Source of the DNA: Ridgeia piscesae
Lineage: Eukaryota > Annelida > Polychaeta > Sabellida > Siboglinidae
Reading direction: 5' to 3'
Assembly: GCA_025642075.2 (NCBI GenBank)
Contig: JAODUO010000054.1
Coordinates: forward strand, 231,001 to 295,000
DNA: 64,000 nt
Shown here: positions 12,350-25,900 of the stretch, piece by piece
Position numbering within the stretch: position 1 is the first letter of the stretch
How the letters are laid out: each line of letters begins with the position of its first letter
The notes under the pieces: generated by a model
Database searches by the model: none
The model's input: only the letters and a program-made list of their open reading frames with translations
Told to the model about the DNA's origin: nothing
Position numbers and translations under genes: made by a program

Positions 12350-12459
12350 GTCGGACTTCGTGATATTTAGTATGTATGATTGAGGATTCACGGTGAGGGA
12401 TCACTCTGCGAAGTTGGTACACACATCTCAATGTGCAGAATATTTGCAAGGCGTACATT
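12350..12459 (+). repeat. Dispersed repeat R2, copy A (110 bp)
   Basis: Starts GTCGGACTTCGTGATATT and aligns at high identity with 15537-15651 in the same orientation. The shared core is GTTGGTACACACATCTCAAT. It is short and without an ORF, so it may be a SINE-like unit or the end of a larger element. Confidence 0.8.
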
Positions 12460-12876
12460 ATTAGTTTTATGTATGTGTTAAGTTTCTTGTATTACATGAT
12501 ATTGCATATGTATATATTTGGATATATCACCAAGCTACGCATAACTAAATGTCATACTTTATACATTGGGAAGATGGGCGTGGCAAGTGAATGTATATAG
12601 CCTACAGGGCGTGGCAGTTCAGTGCTGAAGATGCGCGTATGTAATTGAACAACCAATTTTAATGTTGTATGTTAATAAGAGTTACATGGCCATGGTTATA
12701 CTACGTACCATATTTAAGTACTTCATATTTTATTAACACAGATACTTGCTATTTTATTAAAGTCTATAATATTACTTCGATTTCTTTATGGAAGTCATGT
12801 TATATTCTTTAGTTATGGCTATGTTCCCGGTCCACCTTTAATTTAAATATCAATACAGTGTATCATACTGCTACCG

Positions 12877-13300
<424 letters not shown>

Positions 13301-13440
13301 CGGCAGTACTTAGGTCAATCGGTTGACTTTGCCAAAGACTCAGTTGTATTCGGATTATTCCAAATTTGTGATTCGATAAAAAACCTGGCCAACTATCAAT
13401 ATCTGTAATATTTCAGTAAACATGATATGCCAAAACAATT

Positions 13441-13613
13441 CTCCTCCCTCCCTTCCTCCCTCCCTCCTCCCTCCCTCCCTCCTCCCTCCCTCCCTCCCTC
13501 CTCCCTCCCTCCCTCCCTCCCTCCCTCCCTCCCTCCCTCCTCCTCCTCCCTCCTCCCTCCCTCCCTCTCCTCCTCCCTCCCTCCTCCCACCCTCCCTCCC
13601 TCCATCCCTCCCT
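13441..13613. repeat. (CCCT)n polypyrimidine tract
   Basis: CCCT and CCT repeats for about 170 bp. The minus strand is a G-rich GGGA repeat. Confidence 0.97.
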
Positions 13614-14221
13614 AAGATTTTCTAATAATATAAAATATTGTGTTCTAATGCAAAAACAATGTCAGTTGTTTGTGTAACCATTTTTGTTCACATGGACAGT
13701 TTAGTGTAATATCGATTCAGTGTTGTGTGTGGCAGGTTCACACCATGCTGGTGTTCCTTATGCAAACATTATATGTTGTGTGCACACGCATTGATTCTAT
13801 TTATTAAGTTCAGCTGCTTTTGTGACATCTCTGAAATGCATCGAACTATCGTCAAGTTTGTATATGTATCAATGTATATATGCAGGCATATTAATGCTTT
13901 CTTCATAAATGGCCTAACCTTGGTTGCCAAACAAACAGGAATTAATATGCAACTCAAACAACTACGACATAAGACCTACATGTGGGCTGTAGAAGAAAGC
14001 AGATAAAATGTTTCTCGCTGGCACCATCATCTGACCAGCATCAGAGTTCTGCCAAGTCACCAAGTTAAGTGCAACAGTAATAACTCTTTTTGTGATCAGC
14101 GTAGCATATGCCGAGGACTGCAGTGGAAATATCAGGGCATGTCATGTTTGGTTGCCTACAAGATAGGAACTGGATGAGATGGGAGCGAGAGATGTGATTG
14201 GTGGAGAAGATGTGTTGATTC
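13614..14221. other. Intergenic stretch, nothing recognised
   Basis: No coding, RNA or mobile-element signal was seen. Open frames here (for example 13725-14006) lack recognisable domains. Confidence 0.5.
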
Positions 14222-14249
14222 TCATGAAGGGAGAAAGAGAAAAAGAGCA

Positions 14250-14291
<42 letters not shown>

Positions 14292-14400
14292 AGGAGAAAG
14301 AAAGAGGGAGAGAGCGAGAGAAAGTGCAAGAGAGAGTGAGAGAGTGAGAGAGTGAGAGAGCGAGAGAGCGAGAGAGGAAAAGAGCAAGAGAGCGAGAGCG

Positions 14401-14461
<61 letters not shown>
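14222..14461. repeat. (GA)n microsatellite with variant repeats
   Basis: GA runs at 14251-14288 and 14400-14461 flank a GAGAGC/GAGAGT variant block. Confidence 0.95.
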
Positions 14462-14463
<2 letters not shown>

Positions 14464-14552
14464 AAGATAGCTCACTAGAATATAGACAGCCCACTAGAAC
14501 AAATAGCCCGCCAGAAGAAAGATAACCCACCAAAATATAGACAGCACATTGG
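14462..14552. repeat. Minisatellite, period about 19 bp
   Basis: Five imperfect copies of a unit like AGACAGCCCACTAGAATAT directly abut the GA tract. Confidence 0.7.
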
Positions 14553-15536
14553 ATCTCATATCAAGTTGGTAATAATGCATAATTATGGTTTACAATTTTC
14601 ATTTATATAAAACAAAGCTTACATAAAAAAGTATGTCATGTTAGAAAACTAACTGATTATCATTCTTCAAATTAATGAAATAATCAATTACAGTATAGAA
14701 TAATTTCAAAATATTACTCAGTTACATTTATGGCAAGTGTACATACAATAATGCATCTGGACATAGCCTTGACTGATATAACAAACAATTTATCCTGTAT
14801 GTGGGAATTTTTTAATAAAACTTAACTTAAAACACACTTGTCAATAAACTGTAACTTTTTTAAATAAAACTACAGTATTTGTTTTCTTGTAACAAACTGC
14901 ACTGCACTGACTGGGAATACAGTGTATAGTACAGTGTACAGTATACACACAAATCACTCTGAATGGAACTTAGCTGTAGTGTAGGGGGGGGGGCGTACGG
15001 ACAATTGGGAGGGCTGAATCGTAGCCTCAGCACGACACGATACGGGAAATCGGGGCTACATGTAACACGGGTAACTTGTAACAAAAGGCTTACAGACAAA
15101 ACTACTATTGCAAATTAATTAGCTAGGCTACGGTACACTTGACGATAGATTTTAGGATGTCATGTGTTATATGCCGGGTAATTAATTATGCTCTAATTAT
15201 TTGCGTTTGATATTTGTTGACCCATTGGCATGAAAACAGTTTCGATCGATTAATTAACCCACCCGCAATCTTGAAATATATTGTTTTTGTTACAATTATC
15301 CCGATCTCCCCATTCAGAATGGGAGGTGTTGATACTTTTCGATGCGAGGACGCGGCGGAGGTGGTAATGCACTGGATACCTGTTCGCGGCGACCTTCAAA
15401 ACACATGAATGTCCGTGACGGGACGTATATGTGGTGGGGACACTTCAGCTTGAAAGCGTGTATCTGATGAAAACATTACGAGTTTAACTTGCTCACCCGT
15501 CCCCGAAATATTGTACTACAACCGACGTGGTGTGTT
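14553..15536. other. Intergenic stretch, nothing recognised
   Basis: Contains a short poly-G run near 14983. The minus-strand open frame at 14860-15099 has no recognisable domain or splice context. Confidence 0.5.
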
Positions 15537-15651
15537 GTCGGACTTCGTGATATTGAGTATATAATGTCTGATTGAGGATTCACGGTGAGGTATCACTCTG
15601 CGACGTTGGTACACACATCTCAATGTGCAGAATGTTTGCGAGGCGTAGATT
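15537..15651 (+). repeat. Dispersed repeat R2, copy B (115 bp)
   Basis: Partner of 12350-12459. It carries GTCGGACTTCGTGATATT and AATGTTTGCGAGGCGTAGAT at its two ends. Confidence 0.8.
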
Positions 15652-17142
15652 GCATAAAGAACTACACCTGTATAACGTTTGTCACGGTGCGTTTTGAGAT
15701 TCGTCATTTCGCTCGTGTCTATTGTCTATAAGTCTACCAATGCTTCGTTCGAGTGCAAAACGTTTCGAAACAAACAATAGCCCATTTCTTCGTTTTTATA
15801 AGTTTAATTACTTAACGAAATGATACATCGAATGACGAAAAAGGCACCGTCAGCTACCAATCAGCCATTTTAATAAATTTAGACAATATCTTATTAAAAT
15901 AACTGACAGTTGAAGACGGTGGGTAAGCCACGGAAGGAATCTGCAAGCCGCCCACGCAACCTCCAACCCTTATGGGGAGGAGGAGGTGTGATTTCCCAAT
16001 GCTTCTACAGCGAAAGGAGTTTACTCTCCTCCCGACCATGGTTACCTAAAATAAATTACACGTCATAACACCCTAACATTTAAAGTCCGATGATTACGAA
16101 TAAAGTCACTGTCACTTAAGCTTATTACAGCCGTCAACTTCGTCAACTTGATCCGAATCTGGCGTCTCTTCCCATTCGAATGACACTGGTTGAGAAAGCC
16201 TCTTCGAATTCCAATCCGATGGCCGTATCGCACGCCGTTGTAGAGCTTATAGTCCACATCTCGATGTCATCGTGGACCTTTACTGCAAAAATATTGAATT
16301 GAATAAATAGGAAGGCTATGAAGAACGAACAAATAAACACAACGAAAGAGAAACGACGAAAAAAATGAACAAAACTGTCCTTCCGCGGATCCACTTCGAC
16401 TTCGTATATATCTTACACCCTACTCGTTGTTGGGCTGAAAAAACAATCACTTGACAAAGAATTGTGCGAATCTACAGCTGCGCAAAGCGCAACTTCCTGG
16501 CATGCGCCAATTCTTGCAATTTCTGTGTGTGCGCGTTTGTGCGTATATTTGTCCTCTTAAAAACATTGGCTTCTTACCGGGGGAAATAAACCTTTGGGAC
16601 ACTATCCCGCAGTAAAAATGCAGAAAAAACAAGATAGACATGTTTTCATTCTACATTACTCCATTACACGCAGCTGTACGATTGAGTAACCGGCTACAGA
16701 CAGTGGTGTTTATGTGTACGAGCAACATTCGCGCATTAATTACAGCGTGGCTGAATGCTTCCCAATGAAGTTGAGATGGTGTTTAATTGAACAGATCTGC
16801 CAAGGACGTAAACTACAAAGCGCTCTGACAGTCCCGAGGACTGACTACTTCGCTATTTTTTATAAGTTTAATTATAAACAAAATGATACAAAAGAGTGCG
16901 GGTGTTTGTGCACGCCCGCCTGTGTGTGCACGCATGTATTGGAATAAATACGGGGTGTGACCACTTTTCATTTCCATAAATACGTTTATTTCAACGTTCC
17001 TTCATATTCAGAAAATATGTTCAGGACGTTTCATGAAATGATCACAGCATCTATGAGATAGACTGACAAAAATGCTCAGGAATATTTTTTTAAATTAGAC
17101 AATCTTATTTTCACAGAATTTTTTGCTCCATCCTGTCATCCC
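15652..17142. other. Intergenic stretch, GC-rich island at 15915-16030
   Basis: No confident gene. The minus-strand frame around 15854-16039 spans a locally GC-rich segment that may be a repeat, but I could not place it in a family. Confidence 0.45.
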
Positions 17143-17710
17143 AAACCGGAAGGGACATACCTACTGTGACGTCACGACAATACGGTAAACGCGCCATTTT
17201 CGTTCCTGACGACGTCAGATTTCAAGATGGCGACGCCGTTGATATAGGCAAACTGGGGCGGGGGGCGCTTTCTTTCGTCTTCTCCTTGTTTCGTTCAATG
17301 TCTGCACTTGCGCTAACGTACTTTGTCATGAGGTACACACATATGACTCCAGCTATATTGTGGTACAACGGCCTGTGCGACATTCGGGTACTTGTTATGT
17401 ACGATGCATGTCAACGTGCGTGGCGTATAGCACCGATTAGGTTCAACAAGGTCACTCTATGTCCATTGATTTTTATACAAACATATATCAGACCTGCTGC
17501 GTCCGCGCGTATTAAACCCGGGCAGTCGGCTTGCCAGTTGGATGCGCTAACCACTACAACTTACACTACAAGAAAGCGCCTGGCCTACGGTTGCCTTTGC
17601 ATGCTGTTCCCTAAGCATACTGTTTCCTGCCGAGATCATTGCGTTGTGATTACTACAATGAAGGGCAAAGAACCAACTGTATCGAGTGGTTTATTGTAGA
17701 ATAGTATAAT

Positions 17711-17770
17711 TTACTTTGGAGCTTAATGTCGTAGACGAGTATTCATCTTTGACATTAAGCTCCAAAGTAA
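17711..17770. repeat. Palindromic junction between array units 1 and 2
   Basis: TTACTTTGGAGCTTAATGTC at 17711-17730 is inverted exactly at 17751-17770 around a 20-bp centre that is itself partly palindromic. Complementarity continues outward on both sides. Confidence 0.9.
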
Positions 17771-19859
17771 GTTAAATTATACTAAAATAAGTCATTCTTG
17801 GAGCCATGAACAATATATTCAGTATTGTATTGCGAGAATTTGTGTGACATTCGCGCGAATGGTCTTTATGCATACCAATGTTAAGATAGTTTCCGCGTGC
17901 GATCTCGTCTCCTTATACAGTTTTGCTTTCATGTGCCTTATTTTAGCATCACATTTTGACATTACTTATTTTTGAATACAATAATTAATGTAGCGAAGTT
18001 GTCTTTGTGCAACAGAAGCTCGCCGACAAGGAGATGTGTCATGGCGCACCTGTTAATGGCATAGTTGGATGATTTCCACTTGATCCAGCTAATTTACTTC
18101 GTAATACAAGTACAGCACATTCGGTGAAACGCATAAAACTGACGTACATCGCTAGACCCAAACAGCACCACCTGGAGTGGTTACGAGGAAACTATTCGAA
18201 GTCTAAATCGTGAAAATTAGCTAGATCAATTGTCTTAGTAAAATGTTTTGTTTGTTTTATCGTCTTTGTGAGAACTATAACTTTAAAACTAGTGTCGGCT
18301 ATGGACCACGCGTCTCTGCACCTTCACCTGTCGAAGACACCTCAGAAAAAAGTAGCAAAAAGAGCGTTACAATATATGTACAGTGACTAAAGACGTTGAA
18401 ACCAGTAGGCTAAATGCTTACATTTGCCCATATTCCTTCACCCCACTGGCGTCAAAGGCTAAAATCCCACAGCGAAGCGGTCGAGATTACACTAAAGAAA
18501 CTGACATCTCTTCCAGCATTTGGCTGCGCGGCGTGGTAATGGCGCGAAACCGGAAGGGACATACCTATTGTGACGTCACGACAATACGGCACACGCGCCA
18601 TTTTCATTCCTGACGACGTCAGATTTCAAAATGACGATGCCATTTCAATGTGCGTGGCGTATAGCACCGATTAGATTCAACAATGTCACTGTCAGCCCAT
18701 TGATTTGTATGCAAAATATATCACACCTGCTGCGTCCGCGCGTATTAAATCCGAGCAGTCGGCTTGCCAATTGGATGCGCTAACCACTACACTACCCGCG
18801 CCTCTCGTAATGCATTTTAAAATGTAGGAGCAATTGAGGTGGGTTTGCATGCTACACAAGTGCCTAATTCTTGTCGGAAATGGCACAATTTATTTTTCTT
18901 GTTTTCATTCACAGGCCACTGTATATATCGCATACCACTCTTCGATGAGTTGTCAATGTATCAAGCTTTCCACCTGTGCCTTTGCAAATAGAAGTTTGGG
19001 CAGTATCTAATTTAACATTCGTACTACTGAGCTTTGCAATACTACACTCAATGACAGAAGTTCCCTTCATAGTCTTGGCACTCTACTTTCGTCAATCTGA
19101 AACTATAACGCGTGTAAACGGCGACGCCACGAGTGCTGTATGCAGGCTGGGCAAATATGTATCTGAAGCATTACATGCGATTCGAAACTGTTTATGAATA
19201 CACGAAAAGATTGTACGCAACAAAATGAAACAAAAGCTTTTGGCCTACCTGTTGTTAAATGAAATACACGTCGTCGAAATGTGTGAGGCGGGACGATACA
19301 AGACGTTAGTGTGCGTAACGATTTACTCTGCAATGTGGTATTATTTGTGGGGCGTACAGTTTGTGTGGCTGAATACCAATGATTATATGATGAGACCATT
19401 GCCTGTTAGTTGCTTTGTGGTTTCGTTTTCATATTGCACTTGCCAAAAGTCTGCTGTTTGGTTCCACCTCTTCCGATTTGATTCCGAAGTGTGATCGACA
19501 AAAACCTCTCAGAACACGACGCGAGAGAAGCGGTGCACCCCACGCAAGTTTACTGTATAATCTCGTAGTTGCCTGGGGAGTTTGGAACAACTTTTGTTTT
19601 GTATGGCACTTCGTCATGACTGTTATGACTAGGTTTTGGCGTTAGCTGTTTGTCGGCATAGCGCTCATTGCATGGCGAAAGCCCTCGCCTGTGGGCAGTT
19701 ATCACTGTTGCGCATGATATTGATTCCTTGGCAGTGCCCCAAACGGGAGCCGGTCTCCGTCACTACCTATAGATACAAATCTGCGTGCCGAGTATTGCAA
19801 TACAATAGTGAATACATTGTTCATGGCTCCAAGAATGGCTTATTGTAGTAGCATTTAAC

Positions 19860-19919
19860 TTACTTTGGAGCTTAATGTCGAAGATGAGTACTCGTCTTCG
19901 ACATTAAGCTCCAAAGTAA
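19860..19919. repeat. Palindromic junction between array units 2 and 3
   Basis: A 60-bp near-perfect palindrome centred on GAGTACTC, with arms TACTTTGGAGCTTAATGTCG and the complement. To its right, unit 3 runs in the opposite orientation back to 22612. Confidence 0.9.
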
Positions 19920-22900
19920 ATTAAATTATACTACAATAAACCACTCAATACAGTTGGTTCTTTGCCCGTCATGATTCCAATCACAACGCTCTTATCTCGA
20001 CTGGAAACAGTACGCTTAGGAAGCAGTATTCAAAGGCAACCGTAGGCCAGACGCTTAGTTGTAGTGTAAGTCAAGAGTACACAATATTTTGCCTTCCTTC
20101 TGAAACAAGCGTAGAGATCATTCGATGTTTTGAGACTAGTTTTTATTGCAATCACACAATACTCGGCACGCAGATTTGTATCTAGGTAGTGACGGAGACC
20201 GGCTTCCGTTTGAGGTATTGCCAAGGAATCAATAGCATGCGCAACAGTGATAAATGCCAACAGGCCAGGTCTTTGGCCATGCAATGAGCGCTATGCCGAC
20301 AAACAGGTAACGCCAAAACCTAGACATAACAGTCATGACGAAGTGCCATACAAAAAAAGTTGTTCCAAACTACCCAGGCAACTACGAGATTGTACAATAA
20401 ACTTGCGTGGGGTGCACCGCTTCTCTCGCGTCGTGTTCTGAGAGGTTTTCGTCGCTCACACATCGGAATCAAATCGGAAGAGCTGGAACCAAACAGCAGA
20501 ATTTTGGCAACTGCAATATGAAAACGAAACCACAAAGCAACTAACAGGCAATGGTCGCATCATATAATCATTGGTATTCAGCCACACAAACTGGACGTCC
20601 CACAAATATCGCCACATTGCAGAGTAAATCGTTACGCGCACGAACGTCTTGTATCGCCCCGCCTCACACATTTCGACGACAAGTATTTCATTTAAGAACA
20701 GGTAGGCCAAGAGCTTTTGTTTCATTTTGTTGCGTACAATCTTTTCGTGTATTCATAAACAGTTTGGAATCGCATGTAATGCTTCAGATACATATTTGCC
20801 CAGCCTGCATACAGCACTCGTGGAGTCGCCGTTAACACGCGTTATAGTTTCAGATCGACGAAAGTAGAGTGCCAAGACTATGAACGGTACTTCTGTCGTT
20901 GAGTGTAGTGTTGCAAAGCTCAGTAGTACGAATGTTAAATTAGATACTGCCCAAACTTCTATTTGCAAAGGCACAGGTGGAAAGCTTGATAGATAGACAA
21001 ATCATCGAAGAGTGGTATGCGACATATACAGTGGACTGTGAATGAGAAAAAGAAAAAAATTGTGCCATTTCCGACCAGAATTAGGCACTTGTGTAGCATG
21101 CAAACCCACCTCAATTCCTCCTACACTTGAAAATGCATTACGAGAGGCGCGGGTAGTGTAGTGATTAGCGCATCCCACTGGCAAGGCGACTGCCCGGGTT
21201 TAATACGCGCGGGCGCAGCAGGTCGTATTTAATTGATATAATAATCAATGGACAGAGAGTGACCTTGTTGAATGTAATCGTTGCTATACGCCAAGTACAT
21301 TGACATGCATCGAACATAAAAAGTACCCGAATGTCGCACAGGCCGTTGTACCACGATATAGCTGTAGTCATATGTGTGTACCTCATGGCAAAATACGTTA
21401 GCGCAAATGCAGACATTGAAAGAAACAAGAAGACGAAAGAAAGCGCCCCCCGCACAGTTTGTCTATATCAACGGCGTCGCCATCTTGAAATCTGACGTCG
21501 TCAGGAACGAAAATGGCGCGTTTGCCGTATTGTCGTGACGACACAGTAGATATGTCCCTTCCGGTTTCGCTCCATTACCACGACGCGCAGCCGAATGCTG
21601 GAAGAGATGTCAGTTTCTTTAATGTAATCTCGACCGCATCGCTGTGTTATATGCGCCTTTGACGCCAGTGGGGTGAAGGAATATGGGCATATGTAAGAAT
21701 TGAGCCTACTGGTTTCAACGTCTCTACTCACAGTACATATTGTAATGCTCTTTTTACTGCTTTTTTCTCTCATGTGTCTTCGACAGGTGAAGGTGCAGAG
21801 ACGCATGGTCCATAGCCGGCGACTTCTGGCAGCATTACTGACCGACCGTGCGCGATGATGTGAAGACTGGCGACGCGGGTCAGTCATTTGACTGTGAGTG
21901 AAACCTCGTGTTTATCGACTACAACCACTTTGTGCAGGTGTTGAATTAATTGAAAATGTAGGTCGATCACCGGGAGAATCAAAGATAGCTTGACATAGAT
22001 ATTATGTATAATAACAACCGCGAGTGGACATTAGTTTTAATGTTACAGTTCTCACAAAGACGAGAAAAGAAACGAAACATTTTACTAAGACGATTGATCT
22101 AGCTAGTTTTCACGCTGTGTGATTGATCAGAACTGATATAAAGAATATGATTTAGACTTCGAATAGTTTCCTCGTAACCACTCCAGGTGGTGATATTTGA
22201 GTCTAGCGATGTATGTCAGTTTTATGCGTTTCACCGAATGTGCTGTACTGGTATTACGAAGTAAATTAGCTGGATCAAGTGCAAATCATCCAACTATGCC
22301 ATTAACAGTTGCACAATGACATGACACATCACCTTATCAGCGAGCTTCTGTTGACCAAAGACAACTTGGCTACATTAATTATTGTATTCCAAAATAAATC
22401 ATGTCAAAATATGATGCTAAAATAAGGCACATGAAGCAAAACTTGTATAAGGAGACGAGATCGCACCACGGAAACTACGTTAACATTGGTATGCATAAGG
22501 ACCATTCGCGCAAATGTCACACACATTCTCACACGCAAACATACACCCATTCAAAACAATAGTGAATACATTGTTCATGGCTCCAAGAATGGCTTATTGT
22601 AGTAGCATTTAATTTTATACCAAATATATCACACCTGCTGCGTCCGCGCGTATTAAACCCGGGCAGTCGCCTTGCCAGTTGGATGCGCTAACCACTACAC
22701 TACCCGCGCCTCTCGTAATGCATTTTCAAGGGTAGGAGGAATTGAGGTGGGTTTGCATGCTACACAAGTGCCTAATTCTTGTCGGAAATGGCACAATTTT
22801 TTTTCTTGTTCTCATTCACAGTCCACTGTATATGTCGCATACCACTCTTCGATGATTTGTCTATGTATCAAGCTTTCCACCTGTGCCTTTGCAAACAGAA

Positions 22901-25900
22901 GTTTGGGCAGTATCTAATTTAACATTCGTACTACTGAGCTTTGCAACACTACACTCAACGACAGAAGTACCGTTCATAGTCTTGGCACTCTACTTTCGTC
23001 GATCTGAAACTATAACGCGTGTTAACGGCGACTCCACGAGTGCTGTATGCAGGCTGGGCAAATATGTATCGGAAGCATTACATGCGATTCCAAACTTTTT
23101 ATGAATACACGAAATGGTTGTACGCAACACAATGAAACAAAAGCTCTTGCCGTACCTGTTGTTAAATGAAATACACGTCGTCGAAATGTGTGAGGCGGGG
23201 CGATACAAGTCGTTCGTGCGCATAACGATTTATTTTGCAATGTGGTATGATTTGAGGAGCGTACAGTTTGTGTCGCTGAATACCAATGATTATATGATGC
23301 TACCATTGCCTTTTAGTTGCTTTGAGGTTTCGTTTTCATACTGAACTTGACAAAAGTCTGCTGTTTGGTTTCAACTCTTCCAATTTGATTACGAAGTGTG
23401 AGCGACAAAAACCTCTCAGAACACGACGCGAGAGAAGCGGTGCACCCCACGCAAGTTTATTGTATAATCTCGTAGTTGCCTGGGTAGTTTGGAACACCTT
23501 TTGTTTTTTCGTATGGCACATCGTCATGACTGTTATGTCTAGCTTTTGGCGTTACCTGTTTTGCGGCATAGCGCTCATTGCAAGGCCAACGATCTGGCTT
23601 GTTGGCATTTATCACTGTTGCGCATCCTATTGATTCCTTGGCAATGCCTCAAACGGAAGCCGGTCGCCGTCACTACCTAGATACATATCTGCGTGCCGAG
23701 TATTGTGTGATTGCAATAACTATTGGTATGAAAACATCGAATGATCTTTACACTTGTTTCAGAAGGAAGACAAAACAATTGTGTACTCGTGACTTACACT
23801 ACAAGAAAGCGCCTGGACTACGGTTGCCTTTGCATGCTGCTTCCTAAGCATAGTGTTTCCAGTAGAGATCAGTGCGTTGTGATTGGTATAATGACGGGCA
23901 AAGAACCAACTGTATTGACTGGTTTATTGTAGTATAATTTAATTTACTTTGGAGCTTAATGTCGAAGATGAGTACTCAATATATTCACTATTGTATTGAG
24001 TGGGTGTATGATTCCGTTCAAGAAAGTGTGTGACATTCGCGCGAATGGTCCTTATGCATAGCAATGTTAAGGTAGTTTCCGTGGTGCGATCTCGTCTCCT
24101 TATACAAGTTTTGCTTCATGTGCCTTATTTTAGCATCACATTTTGACATTACTTATTTTGGAATACAATAAATAATGTAGCCAAGTTGTCTTAGTGCAGC
24201 AGAAGCTCGCTGACAAGGTGATGTGTCATGGTGCACCTGTTAGTGGAATAGTTGGATGATTTCCACTTGATCCAGCTAATTTACTTCGTAATACAAGTAG
24301 AGCACATTCGGTGAAACGCATAAAACTGACGTACATCGCTAGACCCAAATAACACCACCTGGAGTGGTTACGAGGAAACTATTCGAAGTCTAAATCATAT
24401 TCTTTATATCAGTTCTGAAAAAAAAAACTAGCTAGATCAATCGTCTTAGTAAAATGTTTCATTTCTTTTCTCGTCTTTGTGAGAACTGTAACATTAAAAC
24501 TAATGTCCACTCGCGGTTGTTATTATACATAATATCTATGTCAAGCTATCTTTGATTCTCCCGGTGATCGGCCTACATTTTCAATTAATTCAACACCTGC
24601 ACAAAGTGCTTGTAGTCGATAAACACGAGGTTTCACTCACTGTCAAATGACTGACCCGCGTCGCCAGTCCTCACAGCGTCGCACCCGGTGGGTCAGTTAA
24701 TGCTGCCAAAGGTCGCCGGCTATGGATCATACGTTTCTGCACCTTCACCTGTCGAAGACACCTGAGAAAAAACACAATAAAAAGAGCGTTACAATATGTA
24801 CGGTGACTAACGACGTTCAAAACAATAAGCTAAATTCGGCAATACGGCAAACGCGCCATTTTCCTTCCTGATGACGTCAGATTTCAAGATGGCGACGCCG
24901 TTGATATAGGCAAACTGGGCGGGGGGCGCTTTCTTTCGTCTTCTTGTTTCTTTCAATGTCTGCATTTGCGCTAGCGTATTTTTCCATGAGGTACACACGT
25001 AGGACTACATCTATATTGTGGTACAACGGCCTGTGCGCTATTCAGGTACTTTTTATGTACGATGGATGTCAATGTACGTGGCGTATAGCAACGATTAGAT
25101 TCAACAAGGTCACTCTCTGTCCATTGATTGTTATACCAAATATATCAGACCTGCTGCGTCCGCGCGTATTAAACCCGGGCAGTCGCCTTGCCAGTGGGAT
25201 GCGCTAACCACTACACTACCCGCGCCTCTCGTAATGAATTTTCAAATGTAGGAGCAAGTGAGGTGGGTTTGCATGCTACACAAGTGCCTAATTCTTGTCG
25301 GAAAAGGCACACAATTTATATTCTTGTTCTCATTCACAATCCACTGTATATGTCGCATACCACTCTTCGATGAGTTGTCAATGTATCAAGCTTTCCACCT
25401 GTGCCTTTGCAAATAGAAGTTTGGGCAGTATCTAATTTAACATTCGTACTACTGAGCTTCGCAATACTACACTCAACGACAGAAGTTGCGTTCATAGTCT
25501 TGGTACTCTACTTTCATCGATCTGATACTCTAAAGCGTGTTAACGGCGACGCCACGAGTGCTGTATGCAGGCTGGGCAAATATGTATCTGTAGCATTACA
25601 TGCGACTGCAAACTGTATATAAATACACGAAATGATTGTACGCAACACAATGAAACAAAAGCTTTTGACCTACCTGTTCTTAAATGAAATACACGTCGTC
25701 GAAATGTGTGAGGCGGGGCGATACAAGTCGTTCGTGCGCATAACGATTTACTCTGCAATGTGGTATTATTTGTGGGGCGTACAGTTTGTGTAGCTGAATA
25801 CCAATGTTTATATGATGCGACAATTGCCTGTTAGTTGCTTTGTGGTTTCGTTTTGATACTGAACTTGACAAAGGTCCGCTGTTTGGTTCCAACTCTTCCG

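Noticed and set aside
15854..16039. Minus-strand frame over a GC-rich patch, considered as an exon or small RNA gene
   Set aside because: It does not match snRNA or tRNA features I know, and has no splice sites that lead anywhere. It may be a repeat, but this cannot be shown here.
17166..17699. 177-codon plus-strand ORF at the start of the array
   Set aside because: It spans the internal deletion that fuses two distant parts of the unit, and other units do not have it.
18735..18802. A genuine tRNA gene
   Set aside because: The A-box fits, but the acceptor and T stems are imperfect in every copy and the B-box departs from GGTTCRANNCC. It is better called a tRNA-derived SINE head.
18976..19197. 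A 73-codon ORF (MPLQIEVWAVSN...) kept in several array units, with a second ORF in frame after one stop
   Set aside because: The opposite strand is also open in the same place, neighbouring ORFs overlap in other frames, and similarity between units is explained by recent duplication. No known domain.
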